A stretch of 64,000 nt of DNA. It comes from Endozoicomonas sp965199185. GTDB lineage: Bacteria; Pseudomonadota; Gammaproteobacteria; Pseudomonadales; Endozoicomonadaceae. Under the pieces are notes generated by a model, which was not told the origin of the DNA, searched no databases, and saw only the letters and a list, made by a program, of their open reading frames with translations. This document shows, one piece after another, positions 26,808 through 35,506 of the stretch. The DNA lies in the NCBI GenBank assembly GCA_965199185.1, contig CBDAQW010000007.1, positions 62,001 to 126,000 on the forward strand, written 5' to 3'. A program made the translations under genes and the position numbers. Each line of letters starts with the position of its first letter. The stretch's first letter is position 1.

Positions 26808-28625
26808 ATGTTGAAGCGACTGTTTTTTCCTACCATCCTTCTCTTACTGGCCTATGGTTTCTGGACCAGTTCCGATTTTCAGGTGATTACCGCCGGTGTT
26901 GCTATCTTTCTGTTTGGCATGATTTATCTGGAGCAGGGCTTCAAGGTTTATACAGGAGGACTGCTGGAAAATATACTCAAAAAAACCACCAACAATACTT
27001 TTAAAAGCCTGGGCTTTGGATTGGTCACCACGGGTATTCTTCAATCCAGCTCACTGGTATCCGTGATTGTGATCTCCTTTTTAAGTGCCGGGCTTATTAA
27101 TCTGGCAGCCGGTGTTGGTATTATCTTTGGCGCCAATCTTGGCTCAACCGTAGGTGCCTGGTTAGTTGCTATTTATGGATTGAAAATTAAACTGGCTTCT
27201 TACGCTATGCCCATGCTGGTGTTTGGGCTGGTGCTGAAAACGCATTCCAATAAAGTCTTTTATGGCATGGGTTATATCCTGCTTGGCATTGGTTTTTTGT
27301 TTTTGGGTATCCACTATATGAAGGATGGTTTTGATGCCTTCACTCAGACCATTGACCTGTCGGACTTTGCTATTGACGGTTATGCGGGCATTCTGGTTTA
27401 TACCCTTTTGGGTATGCTGGCAACGATTGTTATGCAATCCACTAACGCCACAATGGTATTAACTTTTTCTGCTCTCGCTGCCGGGCAGCTGACTTATGAC
27501 AATGCGCTGGCACTGGCTATTGGCTCCAATGTGGGTACTACCATCACTGCCATTCTTGGCTCTATCAGCGCCAATGCTGCCGGCAAACAGCTAGCGGTTG
27601 CTCACTTGCTGTTCAATGTCATTACTGCCTTGATTGCCATTGTTTTTCTGCAGCCGTTAATGGTTGCGGTTGACGGTCTTTCAACGGCTTTTGGTATTGC
27701 CTCTGATCAATATATTCTTAAGCTGGCGATTTTCCATACCATTTTTAATATTGTTGGTATTTCGGTGCTTTTACCCTTCACCAGTATGCTGGTTCGCTGG
27801 CTGGAAACCCTGTTCAAAGACCCTGCTGACAGTGCAGTACTGAACCTGGCGGAAAACGACAGTTCTCAAATGCAGCGGTCACACTACCTGAATCCTGCGG
27901 TATTGAGTTACCCGGATGCAGCAATGCGAGCAATGACTCGTGAGTGTGCCAATCTCTACCGCAACACACTCGAATTAATCTGTTATGGCATTTATCTGAC
28001 CGGGGACAAACTTAGAGAGACGGATAATCTTTCCGATCTGGTTCATAGTTGGAAGCGCGAAGAACAGCCCTGGGCGATTAAAGAACTGTATATTCGCCAT
28101 ATTAAGGGTATCTACGCCGATATTATTCATTATTCCGGTGCGCTTGAAGGATCATTACCCAGACAGCAGGCACAGGAGCTGTTTGCTTTGAAAGTGGCCT
28201 GCCGGGACTTTGTTCAGGCTATCAAGCACGTAAAGCATATTTATAAAAATATGGGCAAATATATTGATTCGGATAATGAACAAATTCGCCACCAATACAA
28301 TCAGCTGAGATTGTGTTTGGCTTCTGTACTGAAGCTGGTGGATTTGCTCGGTGTTCGCAGAAACTATGACCACATCAGAGAGCACGCCAAACAGCTAAAG
28401 CAAGAACTGCATGAGCAGGATCGACAAACCAACGAAGCCTTGAATGAGTTGATTCGCTCCAGGCAGGTCGATTCCATCATGGCCAGCTCGCTAATGAACG
28501 ACAGCGCCCACGTACATGATGCTTGCACCAATCTTATTGATGGTGCCGTCATCATGCTGACCCGTGACCGGGTTGAATATCAGGAGAACGACCTGTTTAT
28601 GGCTCAGGGTGAAAGCCTTAACTAA
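26808..28625 (+). CDS. Na/Pi cotransporter with C-terminal PhoU-like domain
   Basis: 605 aa. The N-terminal half has about nine membrane segments with the inverted-repeat NaPi-II motifs: LQSSS at residues 78-82 and MQSTN in the second half. The C-terminal 250 residues are a soluble helical PhoU-like domain. The protein should import phosphate with sodium, with the PhoU-like tail as control element. It runs tail to tail into ppx with an 8-base overlap. Fits a marine or sodium-rich habitat. Confidence 0.92.
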   Translation: MLKRLFFPTILLLLAYGFWTSSDFQVITAGVAIFLFGMIYLEQGFKVYTGGLLENILKKTTNNTFKSLGFGLVTTGILQSSSLVSVIVISFLSAGLINLAAGVGIIFGANLGSTVGAWLVAIYGLKIKLASYAMPMLVFGLVLKTHSNKVFYGMGYILLGIGFLFLGIHYMKDGFDAFTQTIDLSDFAIDGYAGILVYTLLGMLATIVMQSTNATMVLTFSALAAGQLTYDNALALAIGSNVGTTITAILGSISANAAGKQLAVAHLLFNVITALIAIVFLQPLMVAVDGLSTAFGIASDQYILKLAIFHTIFNIVGISVLLPFTSMLVRWLETLFKDPADSAVLNLAENDSSQMQRSHYLNPAVLSYPDAAMRAMTRECANLYRNTLELICYGIYLTGDKLRETDNLSDLVHSWKREEQPWAIKELYIRHIKGIYADIIHYSGALEGSLPRQQAQELFALKVACRDFVQAIKHVKHIYKNMGKYIDSDNEQIRHQYNQLRLCLASVLKLVDLLGVRRNYDHIREHAKQLKQELHEQDRQTNEALNELIRSRQVDSIMASSLMNDSAHVHDACTNLIDGAVIMLTRDRVEYQENDLFMAQGESLN

Positions 28626-30150
28626 TCTGCAACCTGTAACCAACTCTGCTGAGATAGTTGGCTTCTGCAGCTAAATCAGTAGCAGTCAGTGGGTGCTTTT
28701 CAATCCAGCCCCCAGGGAAGGTGAGCTTTATTTTTGAGCCAGAGGCTTCCAGTTGATATTCCGGTAAATTTTTGTCATCCCGGCCATGACTGAGTACTGT
28801 GGCAATGCGCAGCAGGATAATCAATTGCATCAATCGCTGCCCCTCTACTTTTGACCAGTTGGCAATCAGGCTTTTGGAAATAGATCGTCTGTGCCCCCGA
28901 ACCAGCAGTGCCATCTGCTTTTGCTGCCCTCTACTGAACCCCATCAGATCCGAATGATCGATCAAATAAGCACCGTGACGATGAAACTGAGTATGCGATA
29001 TATCCATACCGATTTCGCACAAGCTGGCCGACCATCCCAGCAGCTCAAGGTCTGATTCATTGAGTTTCCAGCTGTCAGCAATCTGATGAAAACAGTTCTG
29101 TGCATGGTTTCTGATGCTGATCGCGTGTTTTTTATCGACGTGATAACGACTCATCAGGGCGTTGATGGTTCTCTCACGTACATTTTCATGGGAGTCTCGT
29201 CCCAGCATGTCATAAAGAACACCTTCTCTGAGCGCACCGTCAGAGAACGTCATACGTTCAATATTCAGAGCATCAAAGCCAGCCATCAGAATCGCCAGAC
29301 CCGCAGGAAATATTGATTGCCGGCTACTGTTCAATCCCGGAAAACGAACTCTGTGAGTATGACTGAAGCGCAACACTTTTTTCTTCAGCATTTCGAGGCT
29401 GTGACGAGTAATGACTTCTGGCTCATCCATAGCCTGAAGAATATGGCTAACAGCACGAATAGAACCCGATGAGCCCACAGCATCCACCCAGCCCATTCCC
29501 GAAAAGGCTTTCTCGATGTTCAACAGTTCGAGCCTGGCGGCGTAGTAGGCGGACTGGAATCGCTGAGGATTGAGCTCGCCATGACTAAAGAAACGTTCAG
29601 TAAAGACAACACAACCCATGTGCAGACTTTCCATTAGTTTGGGCTCAAAGCGTTCGCCAATAACAAACTCGGTACTGCCACCGCCGATATCCATCACCAA
29701 GCGGCGCTCATTGTCATCGGATTGTGTATGGGCAACGCCAAGATAGATCAGCCGCGCTTCTTCCCGCCCGGCGATGATCTCCACGGGATAGCCCAAAATT
29801 TGTTCCGCCTGCTCCACAAATTGTTCACTGTTACGCGCTTTTCGCAGAGCATTCGTACCAACTACCCGAACTTCCTGAAGGCGGCTTCCCGAAAGATACT
29901 GGGCAAACTGTTTCAGACAGCTGATCCCTCGCTCTATGGACTCCCCGGATAACTCATCATTTTTATTGAGCCCAGCCGCCAGCTGAACTTTTTCTCCAAG
30001 ACGCTCTACAGGGCGAATTTCCCCCTGATCAACTCTGGCGACAATCATGTGGAAACTGTTTGAGCCCAGATCAATCGCAGCAACCAATGGCTGCTCGTCT
30101 GTTTTGTTTCGCTTTTCGTCTCGCTCTTTGTCTCGCCCTTGTTTTGTCAT
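28618..30150 (-). CDS. ppx: Exopolyphosphatase Ppx/GppA family
   Basis: 510 aa. The ASKHA fold motifs are AAIDLGSNSFHMIVA (phosphate 1), GREEARLIYLGV, and VMDIGGGSTEFVIG (phosphate 2). The C-terminal helical HD-like region (TQFHRHGAYLIDHSDLMGFS) is present, as in full-length Ppx of about 500 aa. It releases phosphate from polyphosphate. In pseudomonads ppx is likewise divergent from trxA. Its 3' end overlaps the Na/Pi transporter gene by 8 bases. A basic, Lys/Arg/Glu-rich extension precedes the fold. Confidence 0.95.
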   Translation of the reverse strand: MTKQGRDKERDEKRNKTDEQPLVAAIDLGSNSFHMIVARVDQGEIRPVERLGEKVQLAAGLNKNDELSGESIERGISCLKQFAQYLSGSRLQEVRVVGTNALRKARNSEQFVEQAEQILGYPVEIIAGREEARLIYLGVAHTQSDDNERRLVMDIGGGSTEFVIGERFEPKLMESLHMGCVVFTERFFSHGELNPQRFQSAYYAARLELLNIEKAFSGMGWVDAVGSSGSIRAVSHILQAMDEPEVITRHSLEMLKKKVLRFSHTHRVRFPGLNSSRQSIFPAGLAILMAGFDALNIERMTFSDGALREGVLYDMLGRDSHENVRERTINALMSRYHVDKKHAISIRNHAQNCFHQIADSWKLNESDLELLGWSASLCEIGMDISHTQFHRHGAYLIDHSDLMGFSRGQQKQMALLVRGHRRSISKSLIANWSKVEGQRLMQLIILLRIATVLSHGRDDKNLPEYQLEASGSKIKLTFPGGWIEKHPLTATDLAAEANYLSRVGYRLQIS

Positions 30151-30376
30151 AACTCATATCAACAGGCAATTTGATAGTGCGGAGAATAACAGAAGTCCTG
30201 CAAACACGTTATCCTTATGCACAGGTTGGTCTTGATTTGCATTACTCAGGGTAACTCTGTAGTAATACACTATTGCCCAAGCCTTGAAATGACACAAAGT
30301 GTCCCAAAATAAAACAACAGATGATTTTGCTATCATCCCAATATTCAGTAAGCATAATGGTTAGGAGATTCAATCC

Positions 30377-30700
30377 ATGAGCGAGATCGTCAAAGTAACA
30401 GACGCTACCTTTGAAGAAGAAGTCCTGAAGGCGGATGGCCCGGTCCTGGTGGATTACTGGGCAGAATGGTGCGGTCCCTGTAAAATGATTGCCCCAGTTC
30501 TGGATGAGATTGCACAAGATTATGACGGCAGACTGCGCATCTGCAAAATCAACATCGACGAAAACGAAGAAACTGCACCAAAGTATGGTGTTCGTGGTAT
30601 TCCAACGCTAATGTTGTTTAAAGGCGGCAACGTTGAAGCCACTAAAGTTGGCGCTCTCTCCAAATCTCAGCTGACAGCCTTCCTCGACAGCAACCTGTAA
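30377..30700 (+). CDS. trxA: Thioredoxin 1
   Basis: 107 aa with the active site WCGPC at residues 31-35 and the cis-proline in RGIPTLM. It is the normal thioredoxin length and a general cytoplasmic disulfide reductant. TAGGAG lies before the ATG. It is divergent from ppx, upstream of rho, and closed by a strong terminator, the usual gammaproteobacterial order. Confidence 0.98.
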   Translation: MSEIVKVTDATFEEEVLKADGPVLVDYWAEWCGPCKMIAPVLDEIAQDYDGRLRICKINIDENEETAPKYGVRGIPTLMLFKGGNVEATKVGALSKSQLTAFLDSNL

Positions 30701-31024
30701 TTGACCCGAATCCACGGCCAGAAAGGTACGATAGTCTATCTTTCTGGCCGTTTTTTTCACTCATTCTCTTTGTTTAAATCTTTATTCTTGATTATTTTCA
30801 GGAAAAGGATATAGACTGTGATTTCATAGGGCTGTCAGGTTTCTACTGACAAGTTAAGGATCGGGCCCGAGCAGGGCAGCCGTTATAAAGAGCTTCAGAA
30901 ATAAAGAGCTTCGCAGGCATCGACACGCAGCTGTCCCGTATCATAATAAGCCAAACATTATCTGATCTTCCTGCAACGACGACGGCCACCATTTACCTTT
31001 CAATTAACATTCGCAAACTACGTT
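30701..31024 (+). other. trxA-rho intergenic region and rho leader
   Basis: 324 bases. The first 57 hold the trxA terminator; the remaining 265 form a long upstream region for rho. A small hairpin GTCAG/CTGAC lies near 30834-30850. Long leaders with autoregulation by Rho are known in enterics, but no defined element is recognisable here and no small ORF is convincing. Confidence 0.5.
30715..30757 (+). terminator. Intrinsic terminator of trxA
   Basis: Perfect 11-bp stem CGGCCAGAAAG/CTTTCTGGCCG with a 14-base loop followed by seven T. Confidence 0.92.
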
Positions 31025-32284
31025 ATGCATCTTACCGAACTGAAGAAAAAATCTGTTCCTGAACTTCTGGCGATCGCGAATGAAATGGGTCTGGAAAACC
31101 TGGCCCGTTCCCGGAAGCAGGATGTTATTTTCACAATCCTGAAACGCCACGCTCGCAGTGGTGAAGATATTTATGGCGATGGTGTTCTGGAAATCCTCCA
31201 GGACGGCTTCGGCTTCCTGCGTTCAGCAGACAGTTCTTATCTGGCAGGGCCGGATGACATTTATGTCTCTCCAAGTCAGATTCGACGCTTTAACCTGAGA
31301 ACCGGTGACACTATATCCGGTAAAATTCGTCCACCAAAAGAAGGTGAACGTTATTTCGCGCTGTTGAAAGTGAATGAAATTAACTTTGACCAGCCTGAAA
31401 ACGCCCGTAATAAAATCCTTTTCGAAAACCTTACTCCTCTGTTTCCACAAGACCGACTGGTTATGGAAATGGGTAACGGTTCTACCGAAGATCTGACCGG
31501 GCGGATTATTGACCTTGTTGCCCCCGTGGGTAAAGGTCAGCGCGGCTTGATCGTATCGCCACCAAAAGCCGGTAAAACCCTGATGCTGCAAAATATCGCA
31601 GCTAACATCTCCCGCAACAATCCTGAATGTCACCTGATTGTCCTTCTGATCGATGAACGTCCTGAAGAAGTCACCGAAATGTCTCGCTCCGTTAAGGGCG
31701 AAGTGGTTGCTTCCACCTTCGACGAACCACCATCACGCCATGTTCAGGTTGCTGAAATGGTACTGGAAAAAGCCAAGCGCCTGGTGGAGCACAAGAAAGA
31801 CGTTGTAGTTCTTCTGGATTCTATTACCCGTCTTGCCCGTGCCTACAACACCGTTATTCCTTCCTCCGGTAAAGTCCTCACCGGTGGTGTGGATGCTCAT
31901 GCACTGGAACGCCCAAAGCGCTTCTTTGGTGCGGCCCGTAATATTGAAGAAGGTGGTTCCCTGACCATTCTGGCCACCGCCCTGGTGGATACTGGCTCCA
32001 AGATGGATGAAGTCATCTTCGAAGAATTCAAGGGCACCGGTAACATGGAGCTGCATCTTGACCGACGTATTGCGGAAAAGCGTGTATTTCCGGCCATGGG
32101 TATCAATAAATCGGGTACTCGCCGTGAAGACCTGCTGACCACAGAAGAAGAGTTGCAGCGCATGTGGATTCTGCGCAAGATCCTACACCCAATGGATGAA
32201 ATCCAGGCGGTAGAATTCCTGCTTGATCGCATGAAGCACACCAAAACAAACGTTGAATTCTTCCAGGCGATGAAGCGTAAATAA
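31025..32284 (+). CDS. rho: Transcription termination factor Rho
   Basis: 419 aa, the standard Rho length. The N-terminal domain starts MHLTELKKKSVPELL, followed by the RNA-binding cold-shock-like fold (DGFGFLRSADSSYLAGPDDIYVSPSQIRRF in outline). The ATPase domain carries the Walker A SPPKAGKTL near residue 180 and VVLLDSITRLARAYN. Rho is a hexameric RNA translocase. The ATG at 31025 is preceded by a poorly defined ribosome site. Confidence 0.98.
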   Translation: MHLTELKKKSVPELLAIANEMGLENLARSRKQDVIFTILKRHARSGEDIYGDGVLEILQDGFGFLRSADSSYLAGPDDIYVSPSQIRRFNLRTGDTISGKIRPPKEGERYFALLKVNEINFDQPENARNKILFENLTPLFPQDRLVMEMGNGSTEDLTGRIIDLVAPVGKGQRGLIVSPPKAGKTLMLQNIAANISRNNPECHLIVLLIDERPEEVTEMSRSVKGEVVASTFDEPPSRHVQVAEMVLEKAKRLVEHKKDVVVLLDSITRLARAYNTVIPSSGKVLTGGVDAHALERPKRFFGAARNIEEGGSLTILATALVDTGSKMDEVIFEEFKGTGNMELHLDRRIAEKRVFPAMGINKSGTRREDLLTTEEELQRMWILRKILHPMDEIQAVEFLLDRMKHTKTNVEFFQAMKRK

Positions 32285-32345
32285 TAAAAACGCGCTTGCT
32301 GCACGTTTTTAAAGGTTTGCGCAAGCGCAAACGAATAATCTTTGT

Positions 32346-32384
32346 CAATTTAACATCGGGGTTAAACCCCGATATGTTAAATTG
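32346..32384. repeat. Long perfect-arm inverted repeat between rho and ubiD
   Basis: CAATTTAACA-TCGGGGTT (32346-32363) pairs with AACCCCGATATGTTAAATTG, giving an 18-bp stem with a two-base bulge and almost no loop. It covers the in-frame TTG that would extend ubiD and ends 18 bases before the ubiD ATG. No U-tract follows. It could be a rho-transcript 3' end or a control element for ubiD. Confidence 0.6.
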
Positions 32385-32402
32385 CGCCAGCCATTTAAAT
32401 AT

Positions 32403-33866
32403 ATGAAGTATAAGGATCTCCGTGATTTTATTCGCTTGCTTGAGAAAGAGGGCGAGTTAAAACGCATCAAAGTCGAAGTTGACCCATACCTGGAAATGAC
32501 CGAAATCTGTGACCGCACTCTGAAAAACGGTGGTTCTGCCCTTCTGTTTGAAAACCCCAAAGGCTTTAACACCCCGGTTCTTGGTAATTTATTTGGCACA
32601 CAAAAACGTGTTGCCCTTGGTATGGGGCAAGACAGTATTGAAGCACTCAAGGAAGTGGGTGAAGTACTTGCCTACCTGAAACATCCTGACCCACCTAAAG
32701 GCATGCGTGATGCCTTGGATAAACTACCCATCTTCAGGCAAGTGATGAATATGGGGCCTAAGGTGGTTAAGTCAGCGCCTTGTCAGGAAGTCATTATCAG
32801 CGGAGATCAGGTTGACCTGACTAAAATCCCTATTCAAACCTGCTGGCCTGGTGATGCGGCACCTCTGGTGACTTGGCCTTTGGTAATTACCAAAGGGCCA
32901 GAAAAAGAACGACAAAATTTGGGTATTTATCGTCAGCAATTACTAGGCTCTAATAAACTGATTATGCGCTGGCTTTCCCATCGTGGCGGTGCTTTGGATT
33001 TCAGAGACTGGCAGCAAAAATATCCGGGTGAACCATTTCCCGTATCGGTTGCTCTCGGTGCAGACCCGGCAACCATTCTCGGCGCGGTGACACCGGTTCC
33101 CGACAGTTTATCGGAATACGCTTTTGCCGGTTTATTGCGGGGCAGTAAAACCGAGTTGATTAAGAGTAAAACCAATGATTTGCAAGTTCCAGCTAATGCT
33201 GAATTTGTCCTGGAAGGTTTTATTTATCCTGGTGAAATGGCGGATGAAGGTCCTTATGGCGATCACACAGGCTATTACAACGAAGTTGAATCATTCCCCG
33301 TGTTTACGGTGGAGTGCATAACCCATCGTCGTGAGCCTATTTATCACAGCACCTACACCGGTCGTCCGCCTGATGAGCCTGCTATTCTCGGACTGGCTCT
33401 GAATGAAGTCTTTGTCCCGATTCTGAAAAAACAGTTCCCCGAAATTGTTGATTTCTATCTTCCACCGGAAGGGTGCTCTTACCGTATGGCGGTAGTCACC
33501 ATGCGCAAGGAGTACCCCGGTCATGCCAAACGAGTCATGCTGGGTGTTTGGTCCTTTCTACGACAGTTCATGTATACCAAGTTCGTCATTGTTACCGATG
33601 ACGATATCAATGCGCGTGAATGGAATGACGTAATCTGGGCCATGACCACTCGAATGGATCCCAAGCGTGACTCTGTATTTATCGAGAACACTCCAATAGA
33701 CTATCTGGACTTCGCTTCACCAGTGGCTGGTCTTGGTTCAAAAGTTGGCTTTGATGCTACCAATAAGTGGCAGGGCGAAACTGATCGGGAGTGGGGAAGA
33801 ACGATCACCATGAGTGATGATGTAAAGCTTCGGGTAGATGAACTCTGGGATCAATTGGGAATCTAA
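32403..33866 (+). CDS. ubiD: UbiD polyprenyl-4-hydroxybenzoate decarboxylase
   Basis: 487 aa from ATG 32403, matching the family start MKYKDLRDFI. The TTG at 32382 is disfavoured because it lies in a hairpin. UbiD signatures include LGIYRQQLLG, the prenylated-FMN and metal site residues around DEGPYGDHTGYYN, and the C-terminal VGFDATNKW. It removes the carboxyl group in ubiquinone synthesis using the prFMN made by UbiX. It follows rho as in pseudomonads. Confidence 0.96.
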   Translation: MKYKDLRDFIRLLEKEGELKRIKVEVDPYLEMTEICDRTLKNGGSALLFENPKGFNTPVLGNLFGTQKRVALGMGQDSIEALKEVGEVLAYLKHPDPPKGMRDALDKLPIFRQVMNMGPKVVKSAPCQEVIISGDQVDLTKIPIQTCWPGDAAPLVTWPLVITKGPEKERQNLGIYRQQLLGSNKLIMRWLSHRGGALDFRDWQQKYPGEPFPVSVALGADPATILGAVTPVPDSLSEYAFAGLLRGSKTELIKSKTNDLQVPANAEFVLEGFIYPGEMADEGPYGDHTGYYNEVESFPVFTVECITHRREPIYHSTYTGRPPDEPAILGLALNEVFVPILKKQFPEIVDFYLPPEGCSYRMAVVTMRKEYPGHAKRVMLGVWSFLRQFMYTKFVIVTDDDINAREWNDVIWAMTTRMDPKRDSVFIENTPIDYLDFASPVAGLGSKVGFDATNKWQGETDREWGRTITMSDDVKLRVDELWDQLGI

Positions 33867-33914
33867 TTGAGTTCCGGGTTGACTTACTACTCAATACTAA
33901 TAAGGAATTCGCTT

Positions 33915-34640
33915 GTGGAAAACAAGGCAGTTATTCAGCCTTATCATGTGTCAGACATCAAACATCTGTCTAACAATGTGTACAGAGTCATTTTGCAACC
34001 GCAGGAGGGTATCATTCCTGCTTTTCATGCGGGTCAGTATTTGCTGATGCACCCTTCTGAAAATCAATCCAGTGCGTTCTCCATCGCCAGCGCACCTGAG
34101 CCAGATCAGAACAGTCTTGAATTACATATACAACGATTGCCTGGTAAAGAAAATTCCACGACACTGTTTAATCAGTTGCATGAAGGAGAGATCCATATTT
34201 CATTGCCATACGGCTGCTGCTACCTGGAATATCTGCCTCAAAAGAACCTGACATTTGTTGCTGCCGGAACCGGCTTTGCCCAAATGAAAAGTATGGTCGA
34301 ATATTGCCTCAGAGAGAACCATCAGCATAATCTTAACCTGTACTGGGGCGCCCGCTCTCCAGATGATTATTATCTTTCCAAACTGCCTCTCCAGTGGCAG
34401 AGAGAGGGGGTCAACTTTTATCCGGTCGTCAGTGACGCTGGCGAGAAGGATCAATGGGATGGTCGTCACGGCCTCCTTTATGAAGCACTCATCTCTGATA
34501 AAGAGCATCTGCTCAATAGCGAAATCTATATCAGCGGCTCTCCAACCATGGTTTATACGACAATCGACGCGCTATTAGAGTCAGGGTTTCAAGAAAACCT
34601 TTTATACTCCGATGTTTTTGAATACGCCCCCAGAAGTTGA
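33915..34640 (+). CDS. Fre/LuxG-like NAD(P)H-flavin reductase
   Basis: 241 aa from GTG 33915, with AAGGA eight bases upstream. The frame opens at 33867 directly after ubiD, but that start has no ribosome site. The FAD/flavin-binding barrel carries FSIASAP, usually RxYSIAS, so the leading Arg is replaced. The NAD domain has FVAAGTGFAQMKSM and LYWGARSPDDYY. It reduces free flavins with NAD(P)H and may supply reduced flavin to the UbiD/UbiX system, as its position suggests. Confidence 0.9.
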   Translation: MENKAVIQPYHVSDIKHLSNNVYRVILQPQEGIIPAFHAGQYLLMHPSENQSSAFSIASAPEPDQNSLELHIQRLPGKENSTTLFNQLHEGEIHISLPYGCCYLEYLPQKNLTFVAAGTGFAQMKSMVEYCLRENHQHNLNLYWGARSPDDYYLSKLPLQWQREGVNFYPVVSDAGEKDQWDGRHGLLYEALISDKEHLLNSEIYISGSPTMVYTTIDALLESGFQENLLYSDVFEYAPRS

Positions 34641-34696
34641 CTCTGAAACGCTTTAGCGATCTTGCTCGTAGCCTACTCACGACCATGTAACTTACT

Positions 34697-34738
34697 CACG
34701 ACAAAGGAAAAAATAAACATACTTTGTCGTGTTTTTTT
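34697..34738 (+). terminator. Intrinsic terminator after the flavin reductase
   Basis: Perfect 10-bp stem CACGACAAAG/CTTTGTCGTG with a 15-base A-rich loop and seven T. Confidence 0.92.
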
Positions 34739-34815
34739 GTCTTCTTTCATGGCAAATGCTGCGCCCTTGTCTATATTCAGTTCGAACATAAGTAAATCAG
34801 GGCAGAGTACAAATC

Positions 34816-35463
34816 ATGCAACCATTCCCACGAAAAGCTGAATCCTCCGCTTTAAAACCCAGCCGGATTCGCCAGAAAAATATTCAGGTTATTTTACAGG
34901 CCGCTGAGGATGAATTTGTTTCCAGTGGTTTCAAGGGGGCTTCCATTCGTGATATTGCCGACCGAGCCGGTTTACCCAAGGCCAATGTTCATTACTATTT
35001 CAATAGTAAGGTGGATTTATACAGTGCCGTTCTCAACCATATTATGGAACTCTGGGATACGGTGTTTAGTGGTCTGAATCCAGGTGATAGTCCTGCCGAC
35101 GCCTTTCGACAATTCATCAAGGCAAAGATGCAATATTGTCAGGCTCACTCCAACGCTTCGAGAATATTCAGCAGTGAAATCATTCATGGCGGTCAGCATA
35201 TGAAAGAGCATTATCAGCCTTTCAAACAGTGGATTCATTCAAAGTCTGATGTTATCCGGGCCTGGATTGAGCAAGGGAAGATGAGCCCTGTCGAACCTGT
35301 TCATCTGTTGTTTACCATTTGGGCTACCACTCAATACTACGTTGATTTTGGCCCACAGGTTGCTGCCGTGCTGGAAAAAGACGAACTGGAATCGTCAGAT
35401 ATTGATGCCTATACCGAGAGTCTTTGTCAGTTAATTTTAAAAGGCTGTGGTATTGAAGAATAA
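34816..35463 (+). CDS. TetR family regulator (RutR-like)
   Basis: 215 aa. The N-terminal helix-turn-helix is IRDIADRAGLPKANVHYYFNSK, and the C-terminal domain (FRQFIKAKMQYCQAHSNASRIFSSEIIHGG, then QYYVDFGPQV) resembles the TetR_C_13 domain of RutR/YcdC, which senses pyrimidines. Its target is unknown. It is a lone gene between a terminator and convergent parC. A GGGCAGAG stretch precedes the ATG at 34816. Confidence 0.85.
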   Translation: MQPFPRKAESSALKPSRIRQKNIQVILQAAEDEFVSSGFKGASIRDIADRAGLPKANVHYYFNSKVDLYSAVLNHIMELWDTVFSGLNPGDSPADAFRQFIKAKMQYCQAHSNASRIFSSEIIHGGQHMKEHYQPFKQWIHSKSDVIRAWIEQGKMSPVEPVHLLFTIWATTQYYVDFGPQVAAVLEKDELESSDIDAYTESLCQLILKGCGIEE

Positions 35464-35474
35464 GAAGAGAGAAG

Positions 35475-35502
35475 CAGGGGTTGGCATTTTCCAACCCCTG
35501 TT
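35475..35502. terminator. Bidirectional terminator between tetR-like gene and parC
   Basis: Perfect 10-bp arms CAGGGGTTGG and CCAACCCCTG with a CATTTT loop, followed by TTATAG on the plus strand and CTTCTCTC on the minus strand. Confidence 0.7.
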
Positions 35503-35506
35503 ATAG

